This document shows, piece after piece, positions 51,326-59,062 of a DNA stretch of 64,000 nucleotides. The notes under the pieces were generated by a model. That model saw nothing but the letters and a program-made list of their open reading frames with translations, ran no database searches and was not told the DNA's origin. The DNA is from Acidobacteriaceae bacterium (lineage in GTDB: Bacteria > Acidobacteriota > Terriglobia > Terriglobales > Acidobacteriaceae), in NCBI GenBank assembly GCA_003151335.1, contig PLXE01000098.1, positions 23,515 through 87,514 on the forward strand, in the 5' to 3' direction. Both the position numbers and the translations under genes were made by a program. The stretch's first letter is position 1; each line of letters opens with the position of its first letter.

Positions 51326-52582
51326 CTAGCTTTCCGTCAAACCGGCTTCGCGAGCGCGGAATTTCCAGTAGTCTCCGGCGGTCTCGCTGAGGTCGCCGGC
51401 GGGTTTCTCGCCGCGAAACACGCGCGACACGCCACGCACCACGCGCCGCATCGGCAGTTCGCCGTCGTCGGCAAGAAACAATTCGCCGACTTTGATGGTG
51501 CGGTAGTGCCAGCGCTTCAGTAGCGCCAGGTGCTCCATCCACTCCAGCGCGCTGCGCAGCTTGGGGGCTTCCACGGGTGCCAGCGCCTCGGCGATACGCG
51601 ACTCCATGGATTGGGATTGGGACTGCGGCTTAGAGACGATCTGCGCGGCGCCTGCTGGCTGGCCGACGTTGAGGGCGACGGAAGCGCAGATGCGCCCGGC
51701 TGCAATTTTGAACAGCGCCACCGATTCGCGGTCCGCCGAGGGCTGCACCAGCACGCCGTTCAGGTCGTCGAGACGGCGCACGATGGACGGCAATTGCGCG
51801 GCCGCGGCCTTCACCTTCTCCAGCCGGGTATGCAAAGCCGCGGCGGCCTCGAAATCGAGATTGGTGGAGGCGTCGTCGCGCTGCCGCTCAATCTCGCGCA
51901 CCAGCGAGTGCCCGCCGCTTTCGAAAAACTGTTGCACACGCCCCACTTCGGCCGCGTATTCCTCGTCGCTGCATCCCTTGAAGCAGGGCGCCAGGCACAT
52001 TTTCATCTCGGAATAAATGCAGCCGGGGAATTGCGGGTCGGGATGGAGGTCGTCAACGCAGCGGCGCATCTTGAACAGGTCGAGCGCATCGTTGGCAAAC
52101 CTCTCGGCGGCGACGCGGGTGGCGAACGGCCCAAAATATTGCGCGTTGCTCTTCACGCCCCCGCTGCCCTTCAGTCCCCCGCCCTTCAGTCCGGAGATGC
52201 GCGTGGTGACTGTCGCCCGCGGATAAGGATTGTCGAGGATCAGCTTGACCAATGGCGCAAAACGCAGGCGCAGACGTTTGTCGTAGGCCTTGGGGAATTC
52301 ACGGCGGAGGGTTTGGTAAAGCAGGAACGAAGCTTCGAAGTCGGAGCCGGTGGCCGTCCACTCGACCCAGCGCACGCGCTCGCGCAGGTTCAGCTTGCGG
52401 GTTTGTCCATCGACGGGGCCGAGCAACCGTTGCAGGCGGCGGCGCAGGTTCGAAGTCTTGCTGACGTACGGCTCGCCGGTCTCGTCCTCGCCACGCAGCA
52501 GAAACACCGCCGCACTCGCCGGCACGGCGGCGAACAGATCGGAGTCACGGTCGGGAACAAAGTCGAGGCGGTGGGAGAGCAC
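51326..52582 (-). CDS. UvrC-like protein lacking the C-terminal nuclease half
   Basis: 418 residues. The N-terminal GIY-YIG-like domain (about 20-105) is degenerate: AVFLLRG for the GxY strand, PYVSKTSNLRRRLQRL with Ser for Gly, though Tyr and Arg survive. Next is the UvrC cysteine cluster RRCVDDLHPDPQFPGCIYSE, then MKMCLAPC (C-x12-C-x7-C-x3-C), which binds Fe-S in UvrC. A UVR-type coiled region (about 235-280) follows. The RNase H-like nuclease and HhH domains are absent, as in Cho-type proteins. It ends at the DsbA-like gene, tail to tail, with 3 nt between. Confidence 0.8.
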   Translation of the reverse strand: MLSHRLDFVPDRDSDLFAAVPASAAVFLLRGEDETGEPYVSKTSNLRRRLQRLLGPVDGQTRKLNLRERVRWVEWTATGSDFEASFLLYQTLRREFPKAYDKRLRLRFAPLVKLILDNPYPRATVTTRISGLKGGGLKGSGGVKSNAQYFGPFATRVAAERFANDALDLFKMRRCVDDLHPDPQFPGCIYSEMKMCLAPCFKGCSDEEYAAEVGRVQQFFESGGHSLVREIERQRDDASTNLDFEAAAALHTRLEKVKAAAAQLPSIVRRLDDLNGVLVQPSADRESVALFKIAAGRICASVALNVGQPAGAAQIVSKPQSQSQSMESRIAEALAPVEAPKLRSALEWMEHLALLKRWHYRTIKVGELFLADDGELPMRRVVRGVSRVFRGEKPAGDLSETAGDYWKFRAREAGLTES

Positions 52583-52612
52583 GAAGAAATTCTAGTCCAC
52601 CACAGAGAAACA

Positions 52613-52647
52613 GTGGTTAGTGGCTAGGGGCTAGTGGTTAGTTAAGG
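52613..52647. repeat. Heptamer array E (unit GTGGCTA; reverse GCCACTA)
   Basis: gtggtta, gtggcta, ggggcta, gtggtta, gttaagg between the UvrC-like start and the dnaC-like gene. It includes the stop codon (TAA, 52644-52642) of the dnaC-like gene. Read on the minus strand the unit is TAGCCAC, again the GCY frame shared with arrays A-D. Confidence 0.7.
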
Positions 52648-53484
52648 CGTGCCGCGCTTGCTACTGCGTAGCGTCACCCGCGAGGGCGACTCGTGCCGTC
52701 GAAATTGCGCTTGTTTGGAATGCTCGCGAAAGTCGAGGCCATCGATCTCAACCTTCTTGCACATCTCGTGCAGACGTGAGCGCATGCGCTCGCCGATGCG
52801 ATCACCCAGGGTCTCGCGGCGGGCGGCGCGATCGGCAGCCGAGCGGCTGCTCAGATTGTCAATCTCCGCCTTATCCTGCTCCGGTTTGTCGGGAAAGTTG
52901 GTGGTGATGATGGTGGTCTTGTTGTCGTTGTAGCGGCTGTTGAGAACGTAGTTGACGGTGTCGAAGACCCACTCGGTGCTGCGCACCGCGCCGAGTTCGT
53001 CGAGCACTAGCACCTCGGCTTCGAAGACCGGCCGCAGGATTTCCATTTCGGTGGCCTGCACCGATGGGTTGTAGGAATTCTGGATCGACTTCAGCAGCTC
53101 GCGATAATCGCAGAACAGGCAGTGGATGCCCTTCTCGCGGATCAAGTCCTTCATGATGCCGACCGCCAAGTGCGTTTTGCCGACGCCGACCGATCCGACA
53201 AACAGCAGGCCGGTCTTGTCGGTTGGATACTCCTCCACGAATCGTCCGGCCAGGAAGCGCGCGTCGCGGATGCTTTTCTGCCCTTTGTCGTCAGGATCGC
53301 ATTGGAAGTTAGAAAGCTCGCAATGCTGGTAGCGCGCCGGGATGTGCGCGGCGGCCAGCAGACGCTCGCCGCGATCTCGCACGCGGCATTCACAGCGCAC
53401 CGCTTCGCGCTCTTTGCCGCGCTCAATGGTCTGCCATCCGGTGCCGCCGCAGATGGGGCAGGTCTCGCTCGGTGTCATCATCAT
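52642..53484 (-). CDS. DnaC/IstB-like AAA+ ATPase (helicase-loader type)
   Basis: 280 residues. An N-terminal zinc-ribbon-like part (CPICGGTGW, CECR) precedes an AAA+ domain with Walker A FVGSVGVGKTHLA, Walker B EVLVLDELGA and sensor-1 TIITTNFP. The linker helix with Arg-rich DRIGERMRSRLHEM fits DnaC/DnaI-like loaders. The C-terminal tail is basic. It could load replicative helicase or be an IstB-like transposition helper; with no transposase beside it, the loader role is more likely. The last codons lie in heptamer array E. Confidence 0.85.
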   Translation of the reverse strand: MMMTPSETCPICGGTGWQTIERGKEREAVRCECRVRDRGERLLAAAHIPARYQHCELSNFQCDPDDKGQKSIRDARFLAGRFVEEYPTDKTGLLFVGSVGVGKTHLAVGIMKDLIREKGIHCLFCDYRELLKSIQNSYNPSVQATEMEILRPVFEAEVLVLDELGAVRSTEWVFDTVNYVLNSRYNDNKTTIITTNFPDKPEQDKAEIDNLSSRSAADRAARRETLGDRIGERMRSRLHEMCKKVEIDGLDFREHSKQAQFRRHESPSRVTLRSSKRGTP

Positions 53485-53615
53485 CTGAACCCGAATCCAA
53501 ATCTACTTTGTTCAACAATGACTGTGCAATGTCTGCAACGTGCGTGTGAAGAAACATGTGTGGAACGCCGGTGCAAATCCGGTAATGGCTGTGGAAGAAG
53601 CGAGAAAAACGCGAA

Positions 53616-53930
53616 CTAGGCCGCTTCGTTGTAGGGGCGGATTCTTGCCACCTGACTGCGCAGTGCGGCGGTCGCTTTTGCGAGCTCGTAGGCGGACTGC
53701 AGATTCATCCAGAACTCCGAGCTCGTGCCAAAGAACCGTCCCAGGCGTAAAGCTATTTCAGCGCTGATGCCGCGCTTGCGCAGAACAATATCGTTCACCG
53801 TCTGGCAGTTCACGCCAATTGCCTTGGCCAGCCTGTAGCCGGAGATCTCCATCGGCTTCAGAAACTCTTCATTCAGAATCTCGCCGGGATGCACCGCCCA
53901 GCCCGCGCCTTTGCGTCTCTCGAACGACAT
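53616..53930 (-). CDS. higA: HigA-type antitoxin
   Basis: 104 residues from the ATG at 53930. Xre-family helix-turn-helix: HPGEILNEEFLKPMEISGYR, LAKAIGVNCQTVNDIVLRKR, then RLGRFFGTSSEFWMNLQSAY, the HigA hallmark. It binds and neutralises HigB and represses the promoter. It follows higB by 13 nt, the reversed toxin-first order typical of higBA. The operator is upstream of higB. Confidence 0.93.
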   Translation of the reverse strand: MSFERRKGAGWAVHPGEILNEEFLKPMEISGYRLAKAIGVNCQTVNDIVLRKRGISAEIALRLGRFFGTSSEFWMNLQSAYELAKATAALRSQVARIRPYNEAA

Positions 53931-53943
53931 GGTTATCTCTGTC

Positions 53944-54228
53944 TCAATGGTAGTCGGTGATTTCAACCTCATACACGTCCCCGTCGCGCCAAACGAAGCA
54001 GATCCGAAACTGATCGTTGATGCGGATTGCGTGTTGGCCCTGCCGATTGCCCGTCAGCGGGTGCAGCTTATTATGCGGCGGCAAGCGCAATTCTTCGAGG
54101 CTTACCGCAGCATCGAGGAGCTGCAGCTTGCGTTTTGCGACATTTCGCAGGTTCGCGGGAGGCCATCGGGCTGACTTTCCCGTTTCCCAGAACCTCCGCG
54201 TCTCTTCGTCTGCGAATGACTTGATCAC
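53944..54228 (-). CDS. higB: HigB-type ribosome-dependent mRNA interferase toxin
   Basis: 94 residues. RelE/HigB fold with IKSFADEETRRFWETG at the start, KLQLLDAAVSLEELRLPP, and NRQGQHAIRINDQFRICFVW containing the conserved RINDQxR core, ending in EVEITDYH. It cuts mRNA at the ribosome. The start is a GTG at 54228. The promoter has -35 TTGACA (54270-54265) and -10 TACTGT (54246-54241) with an 18-nt spacer, and a 30-nt palindrome overlaps the -35. Confidence 0.93.
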   Translation of the reverse strand: MIKSFADEETRRFWETGKSARWPPANLRNVAKRKLQLLDAAVSLEELRLPPHNKLHPLTGNRQGQHAIRINDQFRICFVWRDGDVYEVEITDYH

Positions 54229-54262
54229 CTGTCAGGCTTAACAGTATGCGCCAGGCTTTGTT

Positions 54263-54292
54263 CATGTCAAGCATGAATTCATGCTAGACATG
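54263..54292. promoter_or_regulatory. 30-nt palindromic operator overlapping the higBA -35
   Basis: CATGTC (54263-54268) and GACATG (54287-54292) frame AGCATGAATTCATGCT (54270-54285), a perfect 16-nt palindrome; only the A/A pair at 54269/54286 mismatches. The minus-strand -35 TTGACA (54270-54265) lies inside it. This is the expected HigA autoregulatory site. Confidence 0.75.
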
Positions 54293-54344
54293 CATATGGC
54301 AAGCGGCCCCACCTCCAGACCCTGAACTATGGCATCGGTAAACG

Positions 54345-56699
54345 CTAGAGGCCGGAGTTGCCCACGATGCCCAACCCAGACTGCGAGCTGCTCCTTCCCG
54401 CCGGGAAAATGTCGTAAACATAATCATGAACGGCCAAAGCAGCGGGTTTTATGGCGCCGTCCTCCAGCTGCTTCACGATTTCCTGGCGCGAAACATCGAA
54501 AATGGCTGCCAGGATTTGCGCTCGCTCCTCAGCGGTGGCCTGCGCCAGCAGGAACAGCACACGCGCGCTGTGCTGTATGTATTTCGGCGAAAGCAGTTGC
54601 CGCTTCAGCAGCTCCATGATGAGCGGCGCTTTCGTCCGGTCAAAGCGTCCCGGATCGCCACGCCGGTCCAGTTCGGCGAAGAACTCCGCGGTCCATTCAT
54701 TGTGATAATCCCACACCTTCTGGAACAGCTCCCTGGTGAAGCGGGTCCCCGCCTTGACCGGCTCGGTGCTGGGCGCCAGCACCACGCCGTCTTCGGTGAG
54801 CGCCCACCGCTGAAAATATCCATCCTTGGTGATGACCGCCTGATGAGCAGCCAGCGTCCACAGCCAGGAAACGTCGATGCGGTAGGTGGCCAAATCGTTC
54901 ATGAAGCGCTGCTTCAGTTCGTAGTCGTCGATGGCGGCGGCGAAGTTGCCGTTCAGGATCTGGAAACCGTAGTTGGCGGCCATGTAGAACGCGTGCTGGA
55001 TGTGCTCGATGGTGATGTCGCCTTTGGGCACGCTGTAGATGTCATCCCACCGTTCCTGCGACAAGAGCTTCTGCGGGGTGTCCAACGCGTCCTTGCTGAG
55101 GATGCTGGGTGTGATCTTGCCCTGCGGGTTCAGCAAGCCGCGGGATTCCAGCAGCGCCCGCTCTGCGTCCACCAGGCCACTGGCAACGGTGGGCACCGCT
55201 TTGCCGTTGGCGTCCACCGTCGCGCGCGGCGCATCCAGCACCGCCTGCAATTCCGCTAGCGGCACGCGCAGCGGCCCATTGCCCGCGGCCACGTATGCGG
55301 TCTCCGGACTGGCAACCCAGCTTTGGCGATACGCGTCGTACAGCCGCCCCTTGACGCGTCCGGCAAGGACATCTTCGAGCGTAACCTGCTGGCCTGCGGG
55401 GATAGGCTCGTCAGCCACGAACATCAGTCCCAGGAGCCGCTCGCGGAGCTTGTCGATGGTGACCGCGCGCAACGCCACCGGGTTATAGCGCGAGCGGCCA
55501 TAGACATCGCTGGGGTGATAGATCATCACCGCCGCCATGCCGCCGATGGGCGCACCCTGCGTGAGTTCGCCATGTTTCATGCCTGCCATGAGCATCGTGA
55601 GCGCGTTGTAGCGCTGGTAGGCGATCATGTTCGGCGAAGCCATGCCGATGCTTTGCGGATCGGGAAACACGCCGTTGGGGTCGTCTTTCCACATCTCGAT
55701 GAGGCTGCCGAGATAGTCCCAGCGGCCGACATTGGTCCCCAGCAGCCGCCGCCGGAAGACCCAGGCGATGGCCGGCAGATAACGGCCGCCATTGCCCTCC
55801 TCGTAGAGAATCTTGATCTTGAAGGTGCCCGCCGGGACCCCGATGATTGCTTCCACTCGCGCCAGCAACTTCTCCACGATGAGCGCTTCCCGGGGCGTCT
55901 GCATCTTCGGGATGTAAAAATACACGCCGGTGCCGGCGCTCTTCAAAGCCTCGTAGTTGTTCAACACCCAGAGAACGACCACCGCAATCAGGCCGGGGGC
56001 GGGTTGGCCATCGACGGTGACATGGTCGTAGAGCACGTGAATGCTGGGCGGACGGACCAGGCGCGTGGGCCACTTCTGGGGCGGCGGGTTGATTCGGTAA
56101 GAGCGCTTGTTGTCCTTCTTCAGCACTTCGTATGGCTTACCGGTCCAGCGGCCTTGGAAAATGTCTTTGGCGTTCTGCAAGGCGGCAAACATTCCCACCG
56201 GCTGGCCCTTGGGTGCGCCCTGAGGCTGGAAGTGCGATGGTGAGGCGTCTTCAAAATCGGGCATGTTCATGGGCGCGGCGCTATTCAAAGCGTTGAACGC
56301 CATGTCCAGCGGGTGCCAGGGACCGGTAAGCTCCAATCCGGGGTTGTTCAACGGATGCACGTCGGCGGGGATGGGTACTTCGTCGTTGAGCCGCCAGCGC
56401 CATTCGCTTTCGCGGCCCAGAAAGTTGTCGATCATGCCTTGCACAATCTGGCGAAATGTCCAAGCACGTCCCGTGACCGGGTCGTCGAACGCCTCCTCCC
56501 ACGCCGGCCAACCGTACTTGGTTCGCACCGGTTCGGCACTCTGGAGCAGCGCTCGCCGGGCGTTTAGGGCCTGGGCAATGGCAGGACGCAGTTCGCGGGT
56601 GAGCGTCGTAATTGTCTCTTCGACGCTGACCTCGCGACCATTGATGTTCTTGCTTCCGAACAACTCGGGGAATTGCTGCAGAATATCTTCACGGATCAT
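54345..56699 (-). CDS. aceB: Malate synthase-like protein, unusually long
   Basis: 784 residues against about 530 for AceB and 720 for GlcB. The middle holds malate synthase motifs: VYFYIPKMQTPREALIVEKL, YLPAIAWVFR, TNVGRWDYLGSL (GRWDY), AYQRYNALTMLMAG and GAPIGGMAAVM. It condenses acetyl-CoA with glyoxylate. Extra segments lie at the N-terminus (about 1-200) and C-terminus (about 580-784). No isocitrate lyase gene is in the window. A GGAGG lies before the ATG. The extra domains make a broader or altered activity possible. Confidence 0.78.
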   Translation of the reverse strand: MIREDILQQFPELFGSKNINGREVSVEETITTLTRELRPAIAQALNARRALLQSAEPVRTKYGWPAWEEAFDDPVTGRAWTFRQIVQGMIDNFLGRESEWRWRLNDEVPIPADVHPLNNPGLELTGPWHPLDMAFNALNSAAPMNMPDFEDASPSHFQPQGAPKGQPVGMFAALQNAKDIFQGRWTGKPYEVLKKDNKRSYRINPPPQKWPTRLVRPPSIHVLYDHVTVDGQPAPGLIAVVVLWVLNNYEALKSAGTGVYFYIPKMQTPREALIVEKLLARVEAIIGVPAGTFKIKILYEEGNGGRYLPAIAWVFRRRLLGTNVGRWDYLGSLIEMWKDDPNGVFPDPQSIGMASPNMIAYQRYNALTMLMAGMKHGELTQGAPIGGMAAVMIYHPSDVYGRSRYNPVALRAVTIDKLRERLLGLMFVADEPIPAGQQVTLEDVLAGRVKGRLYDAYRQSWVASPETAYVAAGNGPLRVPLAELQAVLDAPRATVDANGKAVPTVASGLVDAERALLESRGLLNPQGKITPSILSKDALDTPQKLLSQERWDDIYSVPKGDITIEHIQHAFYMAANYGFQILNGNFAAAIDDYELKQRFMNDLATYRIDVSWLWTLAAHQAVITKDGYFQRWALTEDGVVLAPSTEPVKAGTRFTRELFQKVWDYHNEWTAEFFAELDRRGDPGRFDRTKAPLIMELLKRQLLSPKYIQHSARVLFLLAQATAEERAQILAAIFDVSRQEIVKQLEDGAIKPAALAVHDYVYDIFPAGRSSSQSGLGIVGNSGL

Positions 56700-56869
56700 G
56701 GGCCCGCCTCCCGCGTGGTTTTACAGCCAGTGTAGTGCGCGCCTTCAGTCCGGTCAAAGTACCGCAGGGCGCGTGCAAGATGGCGGAGACGACGATCAGA
56801 ACTTCTTCAACCTGGAGCCTCGACTGGTGGCCTGACTTGGGGAAAAAGCGCGTAGTTTAACGGTTTTTC

Positions 56870-56899
56870 TTGACATTCGACCGGTTTCGCACGTAAATA
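56870..56899 (+). promoter_or_regulatory. hup promoter
   Basis: TTGACA (56870-56875) and TAAATA (56894-56899) with an 18-nt spacer. Transcription should begin near 56906, about 30 nt before the HU gene. Confidence 0.55.
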
Positions 56900-56935
56900 C
56901 TGTCGCCACAGGTTCTGACCTGGCGAGGAGCGAGC

Positions 56936-57214
56936 ATGAACAAAGGGGATCTGGTTGAAAAAATCGCAGCCGCCCAAGGGATCAGCAAAACCGCCTCGGG
57001 GGGCGCCATCGACACAATAATTGATGCGGTCACGGCCGCCCTGAAAAAGGGCGATCGGGTGACCCTGGTAGGATTCGGCACCTTCTCCGTCTCCCAGCGT
57101 AAGGCGCGCAACGGACGCAACCCGCAGACCGGCGGCGTCATTAAAATTGCGGCCCGGAAAGTTGCCAAGTTTACTCCCGGCGTCGATCTGAAGAAGGCGG
57201 TCAACAAGAAGTAG
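56936..57214 (+). CDS. hup: HU-family nucleoid protein
   Basis: 92 residues, the normal HU length. [18 protein letters not shown] at the start, [21 protein letters not shown], the DNA-wrapping arm with the RNP-type tip (R-N-P), and [16 protein letters not shown] C-terminal helix. It bends and compacts DNA as a dimer. It has its own promoter and terminator and so forms a single-gene unit. Confidence 0.96.
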   Translation: MNKGDLVEKIAAAQGISKTASGGAIDTIIDAVTAALKKGDRVTLVGFGTFSVSQRKARNGRNPQTGGVIKIAARKVAKFTPGVDLKKAVNKK

Positions 57215-57246
57215 GCTAAATCTGGTTCAACCGGGTTTGCAGTGCT

Positions 57247-57270
57247 GCGGCGGAGGGAAAGCTCCGCCGC
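57247..57270 (+). terminator. Rho-independent terminator of hup
   Basis: GCGGCGGAG (57247-57255) pairs perfectly with CTCCGCCGC (57262-57270), loop GGAAAG, followed by the T-rich GTCATTCTTTT. It is 33 nt past the HU stop. Confidence 0.8.
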
Positions 57271-57410
57271 GTCATTCTTTTGTCGCGAGGCCGAGCAGAA
57301 ACGCCCGCACGTCCGCAAGACGAAGTCCGGGCCAGGCGCGCCTCGCCGAATCGTTTTCTACCAGTTCGAATCAAATTGCTTGAAGGTTGGCCACCGCTGG
57401 AGCGCGGCGA

Positions 57411-57440
57411 TTGCCGCTATTGGCCAATTTCCGCTAGAAT
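57411..57440 (+). promoter_or_regulatory. rpmE promoter
   Basis: TTGCCG (57411-57416), spacer 18, TAGAAT (57435-57440). Start expected near 57447, giving a leader of about 69 nt. Nothing else is recognised between 57271 and 57410. Confidence 0.5.
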
Positions 57441-57462
57441 AAGAGTTTGCCACCAAGAACTT

Positions 57463-57495
57463 CCCCGCCCTAGCCAAAACCAGGCTAGAACGGGG
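57463..57495 (+). promoter_or_regulatory. Two-tier hairpin in the rpmE leader (candidate L31 autoregulatory element)
   Basis: CCCCG (57463-57467) pairs with CGGGG (57491-57495) and, past a CC/AA internal loop, CTAGCC (57470-57475) pairs with GGCTAG (57483-57488) around the 7-nt loop AAAACCA. The structure ends about 20 nt before the rpmE ATG. Structured leaders bound by L31 are known in several phyla; whether this belongs to such a class is inference. Confidence 0.5.
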
Positions 57496-57515
57496 CACCC
57501 AGTGAGGGAGTTCCT

Positions 57516-57779
57516 ATGAAAGCAGCCATCCATCCGGCTTATGACGAGGTACGCGTGCACTGCGCATGCGGCAACGCCTTTATGACCCGTTCGACCCACA
57601 AGGGCGACATCAACGTGGAAATCTGTTCCGCGTGCCACCCATTCTTCACCGGCAAACAGAAGCTGGTGGACACCGCCGGCCGGGTCGAGCGCTTCCGCCG
57701 CAAGTACGCGAAGAGCGATGCCGGCAAGGCAGCAGCGGCCAAGGCCGAGGCGGCGAAAGTTGAAGCGGCGAAGAACTAA
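57516..57779 (+). CDS. rpmE: 50S ribosomal protein L31, zinc-binding type
   Basis: 87 residues. The four cysteines of the zinc form are present: VHCACGNAF (C-x-C) and [13 protein letters not shown] (C-x2-C). [18 protein letters not shown] is the usual C-terminal core. It is followed by an Ala/Lys-rich tail (about 20 residues), longer than in E. coli. GAGGGAG lies before the ATG at 57516. It has its own promoter, leader hairpin and terminator. Confidence 0.96.
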   Translation: MKAAIHPAYDEVRVHCACGNAFMTRSTHKGDINVEICSACHPFFTGKQKLVDTAGRVERFRRKYAKSDAGKAAAAKAEAAKVEAAKN

Positions 57780-57801
57780 CGTCTGCAAGGGTTGGAGCGA
57801 G

Positions 57802-57823
57802 AGCCTCCGCTGCGGCGGAGGCT
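57802..57823 (+). terminator. Rho-independent terminator of rpmE
   Basis: AGCCTCCGC (57802-57810) pairs with GCGGAGGCT (57815-57823), loop TGCG, followed by TTGCTTTGTT. It lies 23 nt after the rpmE stop. Confidence 0.8.
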
Positions 57824-57871
57824 TTGCTTTGTTCATCCTTTTGTAGCACAGCGTTCAATTACAATCGAAGT

Positions 57872-58969
57872 GTGCACAAGTATTTCGACATTCCGGCTGA
57901 GCGCAGCGCGCCGGCTGATGCCCGCGTGCCCGCGTCGGTGTCGTTGGGGGGCGTCGAAATCTGGCCCGCGACCGTGCTGGCGCCCATGGCGGGCATCACC
58001 GACACGGTCTTCCGCCGCTTCATCCGCAACCTGGGCGGCTGCGGCCTGATGATGACTGAGTTCACCTCGGCCGACGGCATCATCCGCCGCAAGGACAAAA
58101 AGGCCAAGCAATACCTGACGTTCTACGGAAACGAGCACCCCATCTCGGCGCAACTGTTCGGCAGCGACCCGGCGACACTGGCCGAGGCGGCACGCGTCGT
58201 CGAGGCCCTGGGCTTCGATTTGGTGGACCTCAACCTCGGCTGCCCGGCCAAGAAAGTGGTGAAGTGTAATGGTGGCTCAGGACTGCTGCGCGATCTGCCG
58301 CTCATCAAGAACATCTTCGAGTCGGTGCGCGCGGCGGTGAAGATTCCCTTCACCGTGAAGTTCCGCGCGGGTTGGAGCGACAAGGAAATCGTGCACATCA
58401 ACCTGGCGAAGATGGCCGAGGACTGCGGGCTGGCCGCGGTCGCACTGCACGCCCGCACGCGCGAGCAGGGCTATAGCGGGCCGGCGCAGTGGGAGTGGAT
58501 TGCAGCGGTGAAGGACGCAGTCAAGATTCCGGTGATCGGCAACGGCGACGTGCGCTCGCCCGAGGACGCCGCCGCCATGGTGGCGCAGACTGGTTGCGAC
58601 GCGGTGATGATCGGGCGCAGCGCGGCTTCGAATCCGTGGATCTTCCGCCAGATCGAGCAATTCACTCGCACCGGATCGTACGAGCTGCCCAGCGACGCCG
58701 ACCGCTACCAGATGATCCGCACCTACTTCAGCATGCTGGTGGAGGAGAAGGTTGGCGGCGCCGAAGGCAAGATGAAGCAGTTCGCGGCGTGGTTCACCCA
58801 CGGCGTGCCGCATGGCGCGCAGTTGCGCAAGGCGGTGTATGAGTCGAAGCGCGAGATCGAGATTCTCGACGCGGTGGACCGATTCTTCGAAACGCTCCTC
58901 AGCGGGAAAGTCCCGAGCGCAGCGCAGAGCGTTGAGGACGAGATAAACTACGCGGCGCTTCCCGTGTAA
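57872..58969 (+). CDS. dusB: tRNA-dihydrouridine synthase (DusB-like)
   Basis: 365 residues from the GTG at 57872. The FMN-binding TIM barrel has VLAPMAGITDTVFRRF, LNLGCPAKKVVKCNGGSG with the catalytic Cys, VALHARTREQGYSG, and PVIGNGDVRSPEDA. It reduces uridine to dihydrouridine in tRNA D-loops. The start is exactly 6 nt after TACAAT (57860-57865), a probable leaderless mRNA. The C-terminal helical domain (about 270-340) is the tRNA-binding part. Confidence 0.94.
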   Translation: MHKYFDIPAERSAPADARVPASVSLGGVEIWPATVLAPMAGITDTVFRRFIRNLGGCGLMMTEFTSADGIIRRKDKKAKQYLTFYGNEHPISAQLFGSDPATLAEAARVVEALGFDLVDLNLGCPAKKVVKCNGGSGLLRDLPLIKNIFESVRAAVKIPFTVKFRAGWSDKEIVHINLAKMAEDCGLAAVALHARTREQGYSGPAQWEWIAAVKDAVKIPVIGNGDVRSPEDAAAMVAQTGCDAVMIGRSAASNPWIFRQIEQFTRTGSYELPSDADRYQMIRTYFSMLVEEKVGGAEGKMKQFAAWFTHGVPHGAQLRKAVYESKREIEILDAVDRFFETLLSGKVPSAAQSVEDEINYAALPV

Positions 58970-59062
58970 GACGTGACCCGCCAGCAGGACTGCGGATTCT
59001 ATACAATTCCGGAACCTCATTCGGTACGCGAACGTACTACCTGGTGATTCCTGGAGGACATC

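Noticed and set aside
52642..53484. IstB transposition helper
   Set aside because: The AAA+ fold would fit, but there is no IstA-like transposase beside it and the zinc-ribbon N-terminus suits a helicase loader better.
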